Assembly (NCBI GenBank): GCA_035533595.1
Contig: DATLTN010000010.1
Coordinates: forward strand, 1 to 38,975
Direction of reading: 5' to 3'
DNA: 38,975 nucleotides
From: Acidimicrobiales bacterium
GTDB taxonomy: Bacteria > Actinomycetota > Acidimicrobiia > Acidimicrobiales > Bog-793
Shown: positions 7,812-15,627 of the stretch, piece by piece
Position numbering within the stretch: the stretch's first letter is position 1
How the letters are laid out: each line of letters starts with the position of its first letter
The notes under the pieces: model-generated
Database searches by the model: none
What the model saw: only the letters and a program-made list of their open reading frames with translations
What the model was told of the DNA's origin: nothing
Program-made: the position numbers and the translations under genes

Positions 7812-8233
7812 CCCACCCCCTGCCGCTCGGCCTCCCGAGCGCGAGCACCACCGTCCGCCTCTCGCTGCACGTCCTCGCGGCGACGGTCTTCGTCGGCGGC
7901 CAGCTCACCGTCGCCGGCCTGCTCCCGACCCTGCGGACGATCGGCGGCGAGGCGCCGCGGCGGGTCGCGGTCGCCTTCTCCCGCCTCGCCTGGCCGGCCT
8001 TCGCCGTCCTCGTGCTCACCGGCATCTGGAACGTGGCGGCGAACCACCCCTCGACCAAGGACAGCGCGTGGAAGACGGTGCTCGGCGTGAAGATCGTCGT
8101 CGTCGTGCTCGCGGCCGCCGCCGCAGGGATCCACTCGCGGGCGCGGTCGAAGAAGGCCGTCGCCCTCTCCGGCGGCCTCGCCGGCCTCTTCTCGCTGGCG
8201 GCGGTGGTCCTCGGGGTCTCGCTCGCGGGGTGA
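7808..8233 (+). CDS. CopD-like four-helix membrane protein
   Basis: The 141-residue product has four hydrophobic segments (about 17-38, 58-78, 88-106 and 116-139). The first contains LHVLAATVFVGGQL, a pattern seen in the CopD/DUF2269-type membrane family. A His in helix 1 (SLHVLAA) and a Trp-rich loop (GIWNVAANHPS) follow the CopD pattern of possible heme or copper binding. Start and stop are firm because the GTG at 7808 overlaps the SDR stop. Function is unknown; coupling to the SDR suggests joint expression rather than a shared pathway. Confidence 0.75.
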   Translation: MTHPLPLGLPSASTTVRLSLHVLAATVFVGGQLTVAGLLPTLRTIGGEAPRRVAVAFSRLAWPAFAVLVLTGIWNVAANHPSTKDSAWKTVLGVKIVVVVLAAAAAGIHSRARSKKAVALSGGLAGLFSLAAVVLGVSLAG

Positions 8234-8242
8234 AATGCGGCG

Positions 8243-8260
8243 GGCCGCCGGGGGGCGGCC
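8243..8260 (+). terminator. GC-rich hairpin after the SDR/CopD-like pair
   Basis: Perfect 7-bp arms GGCCGCC/GGCGGCC at 8243-8249 and 8254-8260 flank a GGGG loop, ten bases after the stop codon and just before the next promoter. There is no T-tract. Confidence 0.4.
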
Positions 8261-8262
8261 GG

Positions 8263-8268
8263 TAGCAT
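8263..8268 (+). promoter_or_regulatory. -10 element TAGCAT for the Fur-family gene
   Basis: CGG-TAGCAT predicts a transcript start near 8275, giving a 5' leader of about 27 nt with GGAGG at 8292-8296. The adjoining hairpin (8243-8260) covers the -35 region. Confidence 0.4.
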
Positions 8269-8301
8269 GAAGCCCAGGTCAGAACGAGGACGGAGGCAGC
8301 G

Positions 8302-8727
8302 CTGAGCGATCTACTGGAACGGCTCCGGTCACGTGGCTGGCGGGTCACGCCCCAGCGCCGGGTCGTCGCCGAGGTGCTCACCGGGGAGCACGTCCACCTG
8401 ACGGCTGACGCCGTCCACCTCGCCGCGCAGACGCGCCTGCCGGAGATCAGCCTGGCGACGGTCTACAACACCCTGAACGAGCTCGTGGCGATGGGCGAGG
8501 TGCTCGAGGTGGCGGCGGGCGCGGGGCCCAAGCGCTACGACCCGAACGTCGCCACCCCCCACCACCACCTCGTCTGCACCCGCTGCGGGGCGCTGCGCGA
8601 CGTGCTCGCCGCGGGCGGCCACACGCTCGCCCCCGACGAGGCGCACGGCTTCACCGTGACCGGCGTGGACATCGTCTTCCAGGGCCTCTGCCCCGACTGC
8701 GCCGCCGCGGGCGAGGGCGCCGGCTGA
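8302..8727 (+). CDS. Fur-family metalloregulator, probable CTG start
   Basis: The 141-residue product has the Fur/PerR layout. A winged helix begins at LRSRGWRVTPQRRVVAEVL, with recognition helix region ISLATVYNTLNELVAMGEV. A dimerisation domain follows, with PHHHLVCTRCG (H87-H89, C92, C95) and a second pair C130-C133 (CPDC); together the cysteines would form the structural Zn site. Whether it senses Fe, Zn, Mn or peroxide cannot be told. The only ATG/GTG/TTG in frame (GTG at 8374) would remove the start of the DNA-binding domain. The frame is closed by a TAG at 8263, so the CTG at 8302, five bases after GGAGG, is the most likely start. A frameshift or sequence error upstream is the alternative. 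Confidence 0.88.
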   Translation: MSDLLERLRSRGWRVTPQRRVVAEVLTGEHVHLTADAVHLAAQTRLPEISLATVYNTLNELVAMGEVLEVAAGAGPKRYDPNVATPHHHLVCTRCGALRDVLAAGGHTLAPDEAHGFTVTGVDIVFQGLCPDCAAAGEGAG

Positions 8728-8740
8728 GCCGAAGGCTCCC

Positions 8741-9682
8741 TCAGCCGCCCGCGGGGACGGTGCCGAGCAGGCCCTTTCGGTAGTCCTCGAAGGCCTGCTG
8801 CAGCTCGGCCTCGGTGTTCATCACGAACGGCCCGTACCAGGCGACCGGCTCACCGATCGGCACCCCACCGAGGAGGAGCACCTCGAGGCGCTCCCTGCCG
8901 GTGGCGGCGACGGTGAGGTAGTCACCGCTGCCGAGGAGCGCGAGCTGCCCGGCGCCGATCGGCGTCCCGTCGGCCGCGACGCGCCCGCTCCCCGAGAGGA
9001 CGTAGACGAGGGCGTTGCGCTCGGCCGGCCAGGGCACCTCGAGGCGGGCCCCCGGCTCCACCGAGGCGTGCACGAAGGTGATCGGCGTGTGGCTCTGACC
9101 GGGTCCGGCGTGGCCGTCGACCTCACCGGCGATGATCCGCAGCAGGCTCGCGCCGTCCGCGCCGGCGACGAGGGTCACCGCGGCGGCACGCAGGTCCTGG
9201 TAGCGGGGCTCGATCCACTTGTCGCGGGCCGGCAGGTTGACCCACAGCTGAATCCCGTGGAAGAGGCCCCCGGAGACGACGAGCTCCTCGGGCGGGCGCT
9301 CGATGTGCAGCAGCCCCGAGCCCGCGGTCATCCACTGCGTGTCGCCGTTGGTGATGCGGCCGCCGCCGCCGGTCGAGTCGCGGTGGGCAAAGGTCCCGTC
9401 CATGATGTAGGTCACCGTCTCGAAGCCGCGGTGCGGGTGCCACGAGGTGCCACGCGGCTCACCGGGCGCGTAGTCGACCCTCCCCATCTCGTCCATGTGG
9501 ATGAACGGGTCGAGGTCGGCCGCGCCGACGCCCGCGAAGGCGCGGTTCACCGGGAAGCCCTCTCCCTCGAAGCCCTTCGGGGCGGTGGTCAGCGAGCGCA
9601 GGCGGCGCTCGCTCTTCGTCGCGTGGTCGATGGCGCGCACGCGCGGCAGCACCAGCAGGTTCTCGGCTTCGACGGCGGGCAT
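8741..9682 (-). CDS. Pirin family protein
   Basis: The 313-residue bicupin of the pirin family carries the N-terminal cupin metal ligands H82 and H84 (TSWHPHRGFE) and H126 and E128 (GSGLLHIE), spaced like the Fe site of human pirin and E. coli YhhW. The second cupin (about 200-280) contains AGEVDGHAGPGQSHTP and a YVLSGSG strand. Some bacterial pirins are quercetin 2,3-dioxygenases and others are regulators, so the activity is open. The ATG at 9682 is preferred over the GTG at 9688 because GGAG lies five bases before it. It ends 13 bp from the convergent Fur-family gene. No hairpin was seen between them. Confidence 0.9.
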   Translation of the reverse strand: MPAVEAENLLVLPRVRAIDHATKSERRLRSLTTAPKGFEGEGFPVNRAFAGVGAADLDPFIHMDEMGRVDYAPGEPRGTSWHPHRGFETVTYIMDGTFAHRDSTGGGGRITNGDTQWMTAGSGLLHIERPPEELVVSGGLFHGIQLWVNLPARDKWIEPRYQDLRAAAVTLVAGADGASLLRIIAGEVDGHAGPGQSHTPITFVHASVEPGARLEVPWPAERNALVYVLSGSGRVAADGTPIGAGQLALLGSGDYLTVAATGRERLEVLLLGGVPIGEPVAWYGPFVMNTEAELQQAFEDYRKGLLGTVPAGG

Positions 9683-9833
9683 GGGCACTCCTTTGCACGG
9701 CCGGGGAACCGGCCCGGCGCCTCTTCGGCGCCACCGGGGAGAACACCACCACCTCCGGAGTTGTTCCGCCGCGGTAGGTCGCTCGGGAGGCCCGTCACCG
9801 AGGATCCGAGAGCGCGCCGGCGCCGCGGCTGCC

Positions 9834-9839
9834 TACCAT
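9834..9839 (+). promoter_or_regulatory. -10 element TACCAT before the membrane two-gene unit
   Basis: GCC-TACCAT would start a transcript near 9846, leaving a leader of about 90 nt before the GTG at 9937. The rest of the 9683-9936 gap shows no other feature I can support. Confidence 0.3.
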
Positions 9840-9936
9840 GCGCCGACAAGCACAAGGAAGAGGTGGCGCCTTGCCCTCGGGATCCAGCCCATCCTCCTGC
9901 GGCCGGTGAGCCCCGGCCGGCGCGGCGCGCGCCCAC

Positions 9937-10734
9937 GTGGCTGACCACCTGCGCCTCCCGCGGGCGGCCGCCGTCGCCGGTGAGCCGAGCGAGGCGCACG
10001 GCCGCGTTCGGCGCCACGACGCGATGACCTGGCTCGCGCTCGGCCTCGTCGTCGCGCTCGTCCTCGCCTGGAGCACCCACGCCGACCACTCCACCGCGAG
10101 CACGGCCGGGGTACGCAAGGGGGCGAGCCGGCCGGCCGCCCCGCCGCTCCACGCACGCGGTGCCGCGGTCGGCCCCACAAAGAGCCCGACGAACGCCGCG
10201 ATGGTGCTCGACCCCCTCGGAGGGCTCACGATCGACCGCTGGTCGGTCGCTCCCCGCCGCGCGGCGCACTCCCCCGCCGCGGTTCGGGCCACGACCCCGA
10301 CCACGAGCGCCCCGGCCGCGATCACGAGCACCACCGTGCCCGCGAGCACGCTCCCCGCGAGCACGGTCCCGGCCACGACGGTCCCGCCGAGCACGCTCGT
10401 GCCGGCCACACCCGCCCGCGCGGCGTCGCCGAGCGGGCGCACCGACGAGCTCGCCGGCACCCTCTCGTTCCCCTCCGACGTCGCGACGACCTACTTCGAG
10501 AAGGGGGCCGGCGGCGCGCTCGTGGTGTCGGGCACCTGGGCGACGGGGCGCCCGCTCGTCCTCTCGCTCACCTGCGGGGGCCTGCACCGTGAGGCGAGCG
10601 GCAGGGGCGGCACGAGCGTCGAGGACCCCGCGACGCACGCTGACTGCAGCGTCGTCATCGCCGAGCCGGCGGGGGCGACCTGGTCGGCGACCTACCACCT
10701 CACGGTGCGGGCCCTCGCCGGCGGGGGCCAATGA
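9937..10734 (+). CDS. Membrane-anchored Ser/Thr/Pro/Ala-rich protein
   Basis: This is an unrecognised 265-residue protein. Residues 31-46 form one hydrophobic helix after a basic stretch (GRVRRHDAM), indicating an N-terminal signal anchor with the rest outside. Residues 119-158 are a low-complexity linker of repeated P-A-S/T-T-L/V units, typical of extended, possibly glycosylated stalks. The C-terminal domain (about 170-265) is beta-rich and contains two cysteines (C213, C237) that could form a disulfide. The GTG at 9937 is the first start after an in-frame TGA at 9907; the ATG at codon 30, directly before the helix, is an alternative. Its stop overlaps the next ATG in ATGA, so it is probably coupled to, and may work with, the LysM/BTAD membrane protein. 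Confidence 0.75.
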   Translation: MADHLRLPRAAAVAGEPSEAHGRVRRHDAMTWLALGLVVALVLAWSTHADHSTASTAGVRKGASRPAAPPLHARGAAVGPTKSPTNAAMVLDPLGGLTIDRWSVAPRRAAHSPAAVRATTPTTSAPAAITSTTVPASTLPASTVPATTVPPSTLVPATPARAASPSGRTDELAGTLSFPSDVATTYFEKGAGGALVVSGTWATGRPLVLSLTCGGLHREASGRGGTSVEDPATHADCSVVIAEPAGATWSATYHLTVRALAGGGQ

Positions 10735-13109
10735 GCAGGGCCCACCGCCGAGGCCGCGACCTGCGCGGCGGCCTCGGGGCGCTCGGCAAGTGCCTGCTCC
10801 TGCTGTTCGCCGTCCCCGTGGCGATCGTCCGCCTGTGGGCCGAGCGGCCGCTCGGCCCGCTGCGCCTCTCGCCGGGGAGCCTGTCAAGCCTCACCGTCTG
10901 GCTGCACCTCGTCCTCATCGTCCTCGGCCTGTTGTGGGTGGCCGCCGCCGCGAGCCTCGTCCGTGAGCTCGCCGGCGCCTTCGGCGGGGGGGCGACGAGC
11001 AGCTCGTGGTCTGGCCGCTGGGCCGCGGCCGTCGCGGCGCTCGTCCTCGCCTCGACGGCGAGCGCCGTCGCCCTCGCCGCCCTCCCCCGCCCGGGTACCG
11101 CCCCCCCGGCCGCGGTCGCGCCGCAGGCGCGAGCCGCCGCCCGGGCGACACCCCTCGTCGTCGCCCCGGGCGAGTGCCTCGCCGACGTCGCGGCGCGCGC
11201 CCTCGGGAGTCCCGCCCTCTGGCCCGAGCTGGCGGCGGCGAACCGGGAGCTCCCCCAGCTACCCGGGCGCTTCGTCGACCCCGCGCTGCTGCGCGACGGC
11301 TGGTGCCTGCGGGCGCCCGCGGCGGCCGACCTCGCCGCCGCGGGCGCCCCGCCCAACGCCACGCCCGCGGGGACCCTCGCCGAGCTCTCGCTGCTCGGCA
11401 TCGGCACGATCGGCACCGCCGCGCTGGTGCGGCGGGTGCGGCTACTGCGACGCGCCGCCGCCAGCCTGCGGCGCGTCGGGGAGCGCCCACCGCGGCCGAG
11501 CGAGGAGGGCGCCGGCGTGGAGAGCCTGCTCGCGCCCTTCGCCGAGGGCACGCTGCTCGACTGGATCGAGTGCGCGAGCCGGCTGCTCGGCTCGCTCGCC
11601 GAGGCGCACGCGGTCCCCGAGGACGTCCTCCTCGTGCGTGCCGGGCCCGAGGCGGTGGACGTCGTCTTCGCCACCGCCGCGCCGGCCGCGGCACCCTTCG
11701 TCGGCCACGAGGGGGGCCGGATCTGGTCGCTCGCCCTCGACGAGGACCTCGGCCACCTGCGCAGGCTCGCCGCGGGCGGCCGCCGCCACCTGCGCGCGCT
11801 CGTCCCGGTCGGCGAGGCGGCGGGGAGCGCCTACCTCCTCGGCCTCGGCCGGGGGCGCCGCCTCTCGCTCGAGGGCGGCCCCGAGGAGGTCGCAGCGATG
11901 CTTGCCGGCCTCGTCGAGAGCCTGCGCGTCCTCCCCTGGGCAGGTGAGCTCAGCGTCGAGCTCGTCGGCCTCGACCCACCGCCGAGCGCCGAGCAGTCCT
12001 ACCAGCTGTTCGCGAGCACCCCCGAGGGGCTGCGCGAGCTGGCGGGACGGCGGGGGGGCGCCTCCGCCGGCTCCTCGCTCGTGGTCGTCGCCCCCGGCGG
12101 TCCTGCGGTCGACGAGGCGCTGCTCGCGGCGGTCGGCGCCGTCGCCGGCGTGGTCGCCTGCGGCGGCCCCGCGAGCGCGGTGCTGCGACTCACCGGTGGC
12201 GGCCGCGGCGAGCTCGCCCCCTTCGGCCTCGATCTCGCCGTGCCCGCCCCCGGCGCCGAGCAGCGGCGGCGCTTCGACCTTCTCCTCGCCGAGGCGAGCC
12301 GGCCACCGAGCCTCGTCGCCACCTCGTACCTCGGGGGGGCGGCGCCGGCGGGCGGGCTGCCCGAGCGCGGCGCGGTCGAGGTGCGCCTCCTCACCGGCTC
12401 CCCGGCGCTGGTCGGGGCGGTGGGCGCGCCCGCCGAGCGTGATGCCGCGCGGGTGACCGAGCTCGTCGCCTACCTCGCCCTGCACCCCGAGGGCGTGGGC
12501 CGCGGGGCGGTCACCGCCGCCCTCTTCGGGCGGGCCACCCTGCACGGGGCGCCGGCCCGCCTCGACCTCCTCCTCGCCGCGGCGCGCCGCTGCCTCGGGA
12601 GCGGCGGGGACGGCCGCGGCCGCCTCGAGCTGCACGACGACGAGCACCTCCGCCTCTCGACAGAGGTGACCCTCGACGCCGAGCGCTTCCGGGCCGCCGC
12701 CGCGCACGCCCGCGCCCTCGGCCCTGACGCGGCGCGCGACCTCCTCGCCGCCGCCTTCGAGCTCCTCGACCCGGCCGCGCTCGCCCGCTGGCCGGCGTGG
12801 GACTGGCTCGCCGCCGACGGCCATCTCGAGGCGCTCCGCAGCGACGTCGTCGACGCCGCCCACCACCTCGCGACCCTCGCCACGGCCGGCGGCGAGCACG
12901 CCCTTGCCGCGGGCATCCTGCGCGGCGCCCGCCTCATCGAGCCGGCCTCGGAGATCCTCGCCCGCGACCTGATGGTCCTCGAGGCCGAGCGCGGTGACAC
13001 ACCGGCCGCGGCGCGCGCCTACGCAGAGCTCGAAGCGGCGCTCGCCGCGCTCGGGGGGAACGAGCCCTCGGCCGAGAGCCGCGCCCTGTACCTGCGCCTC
13101 GCCCGGTAG
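10731..13109 (+). CDS. Membrane-bound LysM-like / SARP-BTAD domain protein
   Basis: The 792-residue product is an unusual composite. Three hydrophobic helices occur at about 20-36, 57-77 and 97-118. A LysM-like segment at 141-194 (PLVVAPGECLADVAARALG ... WPELAAANRE) has two Cys (C149, C192). A fourth hydrophobic stretch lies at about 217-233 and is followed by basic residues. Residues 240-540 are a long Ala/Leu-rich region of unknown fold. Residues about 549-645 resemble the winged-helix domain of SARP/AfsR regulators (VTELVAYLALHPEGVGRGAV). The last 145 resemble a bacterial transcriptional activator domain of TPR-like helices. Related LysM-BTAD proteins occur in actinobacteria, sometimes near Flp/Tad pilus genes; none are visible here. 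A membrane-tethered regulator or scaffold is inferred. Its 4-bp overlap with the preceding gene implies coupling. Confidence 0.8.
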   Translation: MSRAHRRGRDLRGGLGALGKCLLLLFAVPVAIVRLWAERPLGPLRLSPGSLSSLTVWLHLVLIVLGLLWVAAAASLVRELAGAFGGGATSSSWSGRWAAAVAALVLASTASAVALAALPRPGTAPPAAVAPQARAAARATPLVVAPGECLADVAARALGSPALWPELAAANRELPQLPGRFVDPALLRDGWCLRAPAAADLAAAGAPPNATPAGTLAELSLLGIGTIGTAALVRRVRLLRRAAASLRRVGERPPRPSEEGAGVESLLAPFAEGTLLDWIECASRLLGSLAEAHAVPEDVLLVRAGPEAVDVVFATAAPAAAPFVGHEGGRIWSLALDEDLGHLRRLAAGGRRHLRALVPVGEAAGSAYLLGLGRGRRLSLEGGPEEVAAMLAGLVESLRVLPWAGELSVELVGLDPPPSAEQSYQLFASTPEGLRELAGRRGGASAGSSLVVVAPGGPAVDEALLAAVGAVAGVVACGGPASAVLRLTGGGRGELAPFGLDLAVPAPGAEQRRRFDLLLAEASRPPSLVATSYLGGAAPAGGLPERGAVEVRLLTGSPALVGAVGAPAERDAARVTELVAYLALHPEGVGRGAVTAALFGRATLHGAPARLDLLLAAARRCLGSGGDGRGRLELHDDEHLRLSTEVTLDAERFRAAAAHARALGPDAARDLLAAAFELLDPAALARWPAWDWLAADGHLEALRSDVVDAAHHLATLATAGGEHALAAGILRGARLIEPASEILARDLMVLEAERGDTPAAARAYAELEAALAALGGNEPSAESRALYLRLAR

Positions 13110-13186
13110 CGGCGGGCACGTTGGCGCGTCGGCACGGGGGCGGTGTGCGATCCTCGCGGGGTCACTCCCCCGAGAGGTAGGCGCTG

Positions 13187-14293
13187 ATGCGGGTCGGGAT
13201 CCCACGGGAGCTGAAGGACAACGAGTTCCGCGTCGCGATGACCCCGGCGGGGGTGCGCGAGCTCACCCGCCACGACCACGAGGTGCTCGTCGAGCAGGCC
13301 GCCGGAGCCGGCTCCTCCTTCACCGACGAGCAGTACGCCGCGGCGGGCGCCCGCCTCGTCGCCGACGTCGACGAGCTGTGGGCGGCCTCGGACCTCGTCT
13401 GCAAGGTGAAAGAGCCGATCGCCGACGAGTTCGCGCGCCTCCGCGAGGGGCTCGTGCTCTTCACCTACCTGCACCTCGCGGCCTCCCGGCCCTGCACCGA
13501 CGCGCTCGTGGCCGCCCGGACGACGGCCATCGCCTACGAGACGGTGCAGCTCGCCGACGGCACCCTGCCGCTGCTGGCGCCGATGAGCGAGATCGCCGGC
13601 CGCATGGCGCCGCTCGTCGGCGGCGCCTGCCTGCAGCGCCCCGAGGGAGGGCGCGGGGTGCTGATGAGCGGGGTGCCCGGCGTCCGCCCGGCGCGCGTCG
13701 TCGTGATCGGCGCCGGCGTCGCCGGGGCGAACGCGGCGGCGATCGCGGTCGGCATGCACGCCGATGTCGTCGCCATCGACCGCGACCTGGCGCGCCTTCG
13801 CGAGCTCGACCGCGTCTACCAGGGGCACCTCGAGACGATGGCCTCCTCGACGCACGCCATCGAGGAGGCCTGCCTCGGCGCCGACCTCGTGATCGGCGCC
13901 GTCCTCGTCGTCGGGGCGCGCGCCCCGCACCTCGTGAGCAACGAGCTGGTCGCCGCGATGCAGTCCGGGAGCGTGCTCGTGGACATCGCCGTCGACCAGG
14001 GCGGCTGCTTCGAGTCGAGCCGCCCGACCACGCACTCCGCCCCGACTTTCGAGGCCTTCGGCTCGCTCTTCTACTGCGTCGCGAACATGCCCGGCTCGGT
14101 CCCGAACACCTCCACCCACGCCCTCACCAACGCGACCCTCCCCTACAGCCTCGAGATCGCCAACCGCGGCTGGCGCGAGGCGGCAGCGGCCGACCCCGCG
14201 CTCGCAAGGGGCGTGAACACCGTCGCCGGGGCGGTGGTGAACGAGGCCGTCGCCGAGGCGCACGGCTTGGCGTTCAGCCCCTTCGCCGCCTGA
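13187..14293 (+). CDS. ald: Alanine dehydrogenase
   Basis: This enzyme interconverts L-alanine and pyruvate plus ammonia with NAD(H). Its 368 residues match the family length. Key residues are present: R15 in the opening IPRELKDNEFRVAMTP, K75 in CKVKEP, H96 in YLHLA, the NAD-binding GAGVAG (174-179), and D269 in VDIAVDQGG. The C-terminal NTSTHALTNATLPY motif is complete. The start ATG at 13187 follows CGAGAGG. It appears monocistronic: a 77-bp gap separates it from the LysM/BTAD gene, and a strong hairpin follows the stop. A role in alanine catabolism, or in redox balance at low oxygen, is known for actinobacterial homologues. Confidence 0.97.
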   Translation: MRVGIPRELKDNEFRVAMTPAGVRELTRHDHEVLVEQAAGAGSSFTDEQYAAAGARLVADVDELWAASDLVCKVKEPIADEFARLREGLVLFTYLHLAASRPCTDALVAARTTAIAYETVQLADGTLPLLAPMSEIAGRMAPLVGGACLQRPEGGRGVLMSGVPGVRPARVVVIGAGVAGANAAAIAVGMHADVVAIDRDLARLRELDRVYQGHLETMASSTHAIEEACLGADLVIGAVLVVGARAPHLVSNELVAAMQSGSVLVDIAVDQGGCFESSRPTTHSAPTFEAFGSLFYCVANMPGSVPNTSTHALTNATLPYSLEIANRGWREAAAADPALARGVNTVAGAVVNEAVAEAHGLAFSPFAA

Positions 14294-14294
14294 A

Positions 14295-14319
14295 GCACGG
14301 CGCCCGCGCGGCGCCGTGC
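14295..14319 (+). terminator. Terminator hairpin after ald
   Basis: Perfect 10-bp arms GCACGGCGCC/GGCGCCGTGC flank a CGCGC loop, one base after the stop. There is no U-tail, as with the other hairpins in this window. Confidence 0.7.
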
Positions 14320-14387
14320 CGCGGCTGGTGGGGGCCGGCGTGCGGGCCGCGGCCCTCGCTTGCCACCACCTGTCGAGGGCGAGCCGC

Positions 14388-14393
14388 TACCGT
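14388..14393 (+). promoter_or_regulatory. -10 element TACCGT, near-leaderless
   Basis: CCGC-TACCGT lies eight bases before the GTG at 14402, so a transcript would carry at most a couple of leader bases. No ribosome-binding site is present. Confidence 0.4.
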
Positions 14394-14401
14394 GACCCCC
14401 C

Positions 14402-15535
14402 GTGCCAGACCACGCCAAAGCTTCCCGGAACCCCCTGTCCAACCTGAGCCGCAACCAGTGGATCGCCGTCGGCGTCGTCGTCGCGGTCCTCGGGGCGGTG
14501 ATCGGGATCGTCGCCACCTCCGGCTCGAGCCCGACCAAGAGCGCAGGAGGGCCGACGACGTCGTCGAGCACGACGACGACCCTGCCAAAGCTCGGGCGCA
14601 ACATCTGCCCGCTCACCGACCTCCCGGCCGCAGGCGGCCTCGACCCGCAGCGCCCCGCGACGCTCGTGAAGATCGGCAACGAGCCCGGCACCGGCCTCGC
14701 CCGCCCGCAGGGCGGCCTCAATGAGGCGGACATCGTCTTCGACACGCCCGCCGAAGGCTTCATCATGCGCTACATGGCCGTCTACCAGTGCAACAACGCG
14801 ACGGCGATCGGCCCCACCCGCTCGGTGCGCTGGGTCGACTACCACCTGGCGCGCATGTTCCTGCACCCGATCCTCGCCTTCGCCGGGGGGATCGACCCGA
14901 ACGTCAACCAGGTGCTGAAGGACAAGTGGATCGAGCCCGCCGACCTCATCGGCGCGCAGTCCAATGCCGCGGGGCGGGTCAGCACCCGCAGCGGTGACGA
15001 CAGCCTGTTCACGAGCACCGCGCAGCTCTACGGCCTCTACAAGAAGGCCGTCGAGCCGCCGCCCCCGGTCTTCCAGTTCGGCGCCAGCATCCCCGCGAGC
15101 GCGGCCCCGACCGCGACGGCGCAGATCAACTTTTCCTCCGGCACCGACGTCGTCTGGAAGTGGAACGCGGCGGGCAACGACTGGATCCACTCCTACACCG
15201 ACACCGGGACCGACACCGACACCGACAACAACCAGCCGGTGACGACGACGAACATCGTGGAGATGGTCGTCAGCTACCGGATCGGCCCCTACAGCGAGCA
15301 CGGCGGACCGGGCAACGGCGACGTCGAGAGCCAGACCGTCGGCTTCGGTCAGGGCTACGTGCTGCGCAACGGCAAGCACATCGCCGTCACCTGGCACCGC
15401 AAGGACCTGATCTCCGGGCTCAGCTTCACCGACGCGCAGGGCAACGCGGTGACCCTCGCCCCCGGCCGCACCTGGGTCGAGCTGATCCCCGACATCGTCG
15501 CCCACCGCGCCGGGAACATCACCTTCACCTCCTGA
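14402..15535 (+). CDS. DUF3048 domain-containing membrane-anchored protein
   Basis: The 377-residue product has a hydrophobic anchor at 20-39, then a Ser/Thr linker (about 41-61), then a DUF3048 module. Diagnostic segments are CPLTDLPA, PATLVKIGNEPG, GLNEADIVFDTPAEG, a GPTRSVRWVDYHLARMF stretch, and the C-terminal GRTWVELIPD. Bacillus YerB is a lipoprotein relative; this one has no lipobox Cys and is anchored by its helix instead. The function of DUF3048 is unknown. A short acidic TDTGTDTDTD tract sits near residue 265 between two beta-rich parts. The GTG start at 14402 fits the near-leaderless promoter. Strong hairpins lie on both sides, so the gene is likely transcribed alone. Confidence 0.88.
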   Translation: MPDHAKASRNPLSNLSRNQWIAVGVVVAVLGAVIGIVATSGSSPTKSAGGPTTSSSTTTTLPKLGRNICPLTDLPAAGGLDPQRPATLVKIGNEPGTGLARPQGGLNEADIVFDTPAEGFIMRYMAVYQCNNATAIGPTRSVRWVDYHLARMFLHPILAFAGGIDPNVNQVLKDKWIEPADLIGAQSNAAGRVSTRSGDDSLFTSTAQLYGLYKKAVEPPPPVFQFGASIPASAAPTATAQINFSSGTDVVWKWNAAGNDWIHSYTDTGTDTDTDNNQPVTTTNIVEMVVSYRIGPYSEHGGPGNGDVESQTVGFGQGYVLRNGKHIAVTWHRKDLISGLSFTDAQGNAVTLAPGRTWVELIPDIVAHRAGNITFTS

Positions 15536-15545
15536 GAAACCCGCC

Positions 15546-15578
15546 CCCCGGCGCCCCCGCAAACGGGTGGCGCCGGGG
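15546..15578 (+). terminator. Strong terminator hairpin after the DUF3048 gene
   Basis: A 10-bp perfect stem CCCCGGCGCC/GGCGCCGGGG encloses a second 4-bp CCCG/CGGG stem with a CAAA loop and a single bulged T. It lies ten bases past the stop. Confidence 0.75.
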
Positions 15579-15613
15579 CCGGAGCGGCCCGGGGCGGCGC
15601 GGGGGTGGTCCGC

Positions 15614-15619
15614 TAGCCT
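15614..15619 (+). promoter_or_regulatory. -10 element TAGCCT, near-leaderless
   Basis: CCGC-TAGCCT lies eight bases before the GTG at 15628, with no ribosome-binding site, repeating the arrangement seen before the DUF3048 gene. Confidence 0.4.
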
Positions 15620-15627
15620 CGCCCGCC

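Noticed and set aside
15190-15235. Short acidic repeat TDTGTDTDTD in the DUF3048 protein
   Set aside because: Simple codon repetition inside a coding frame, not a separate element.
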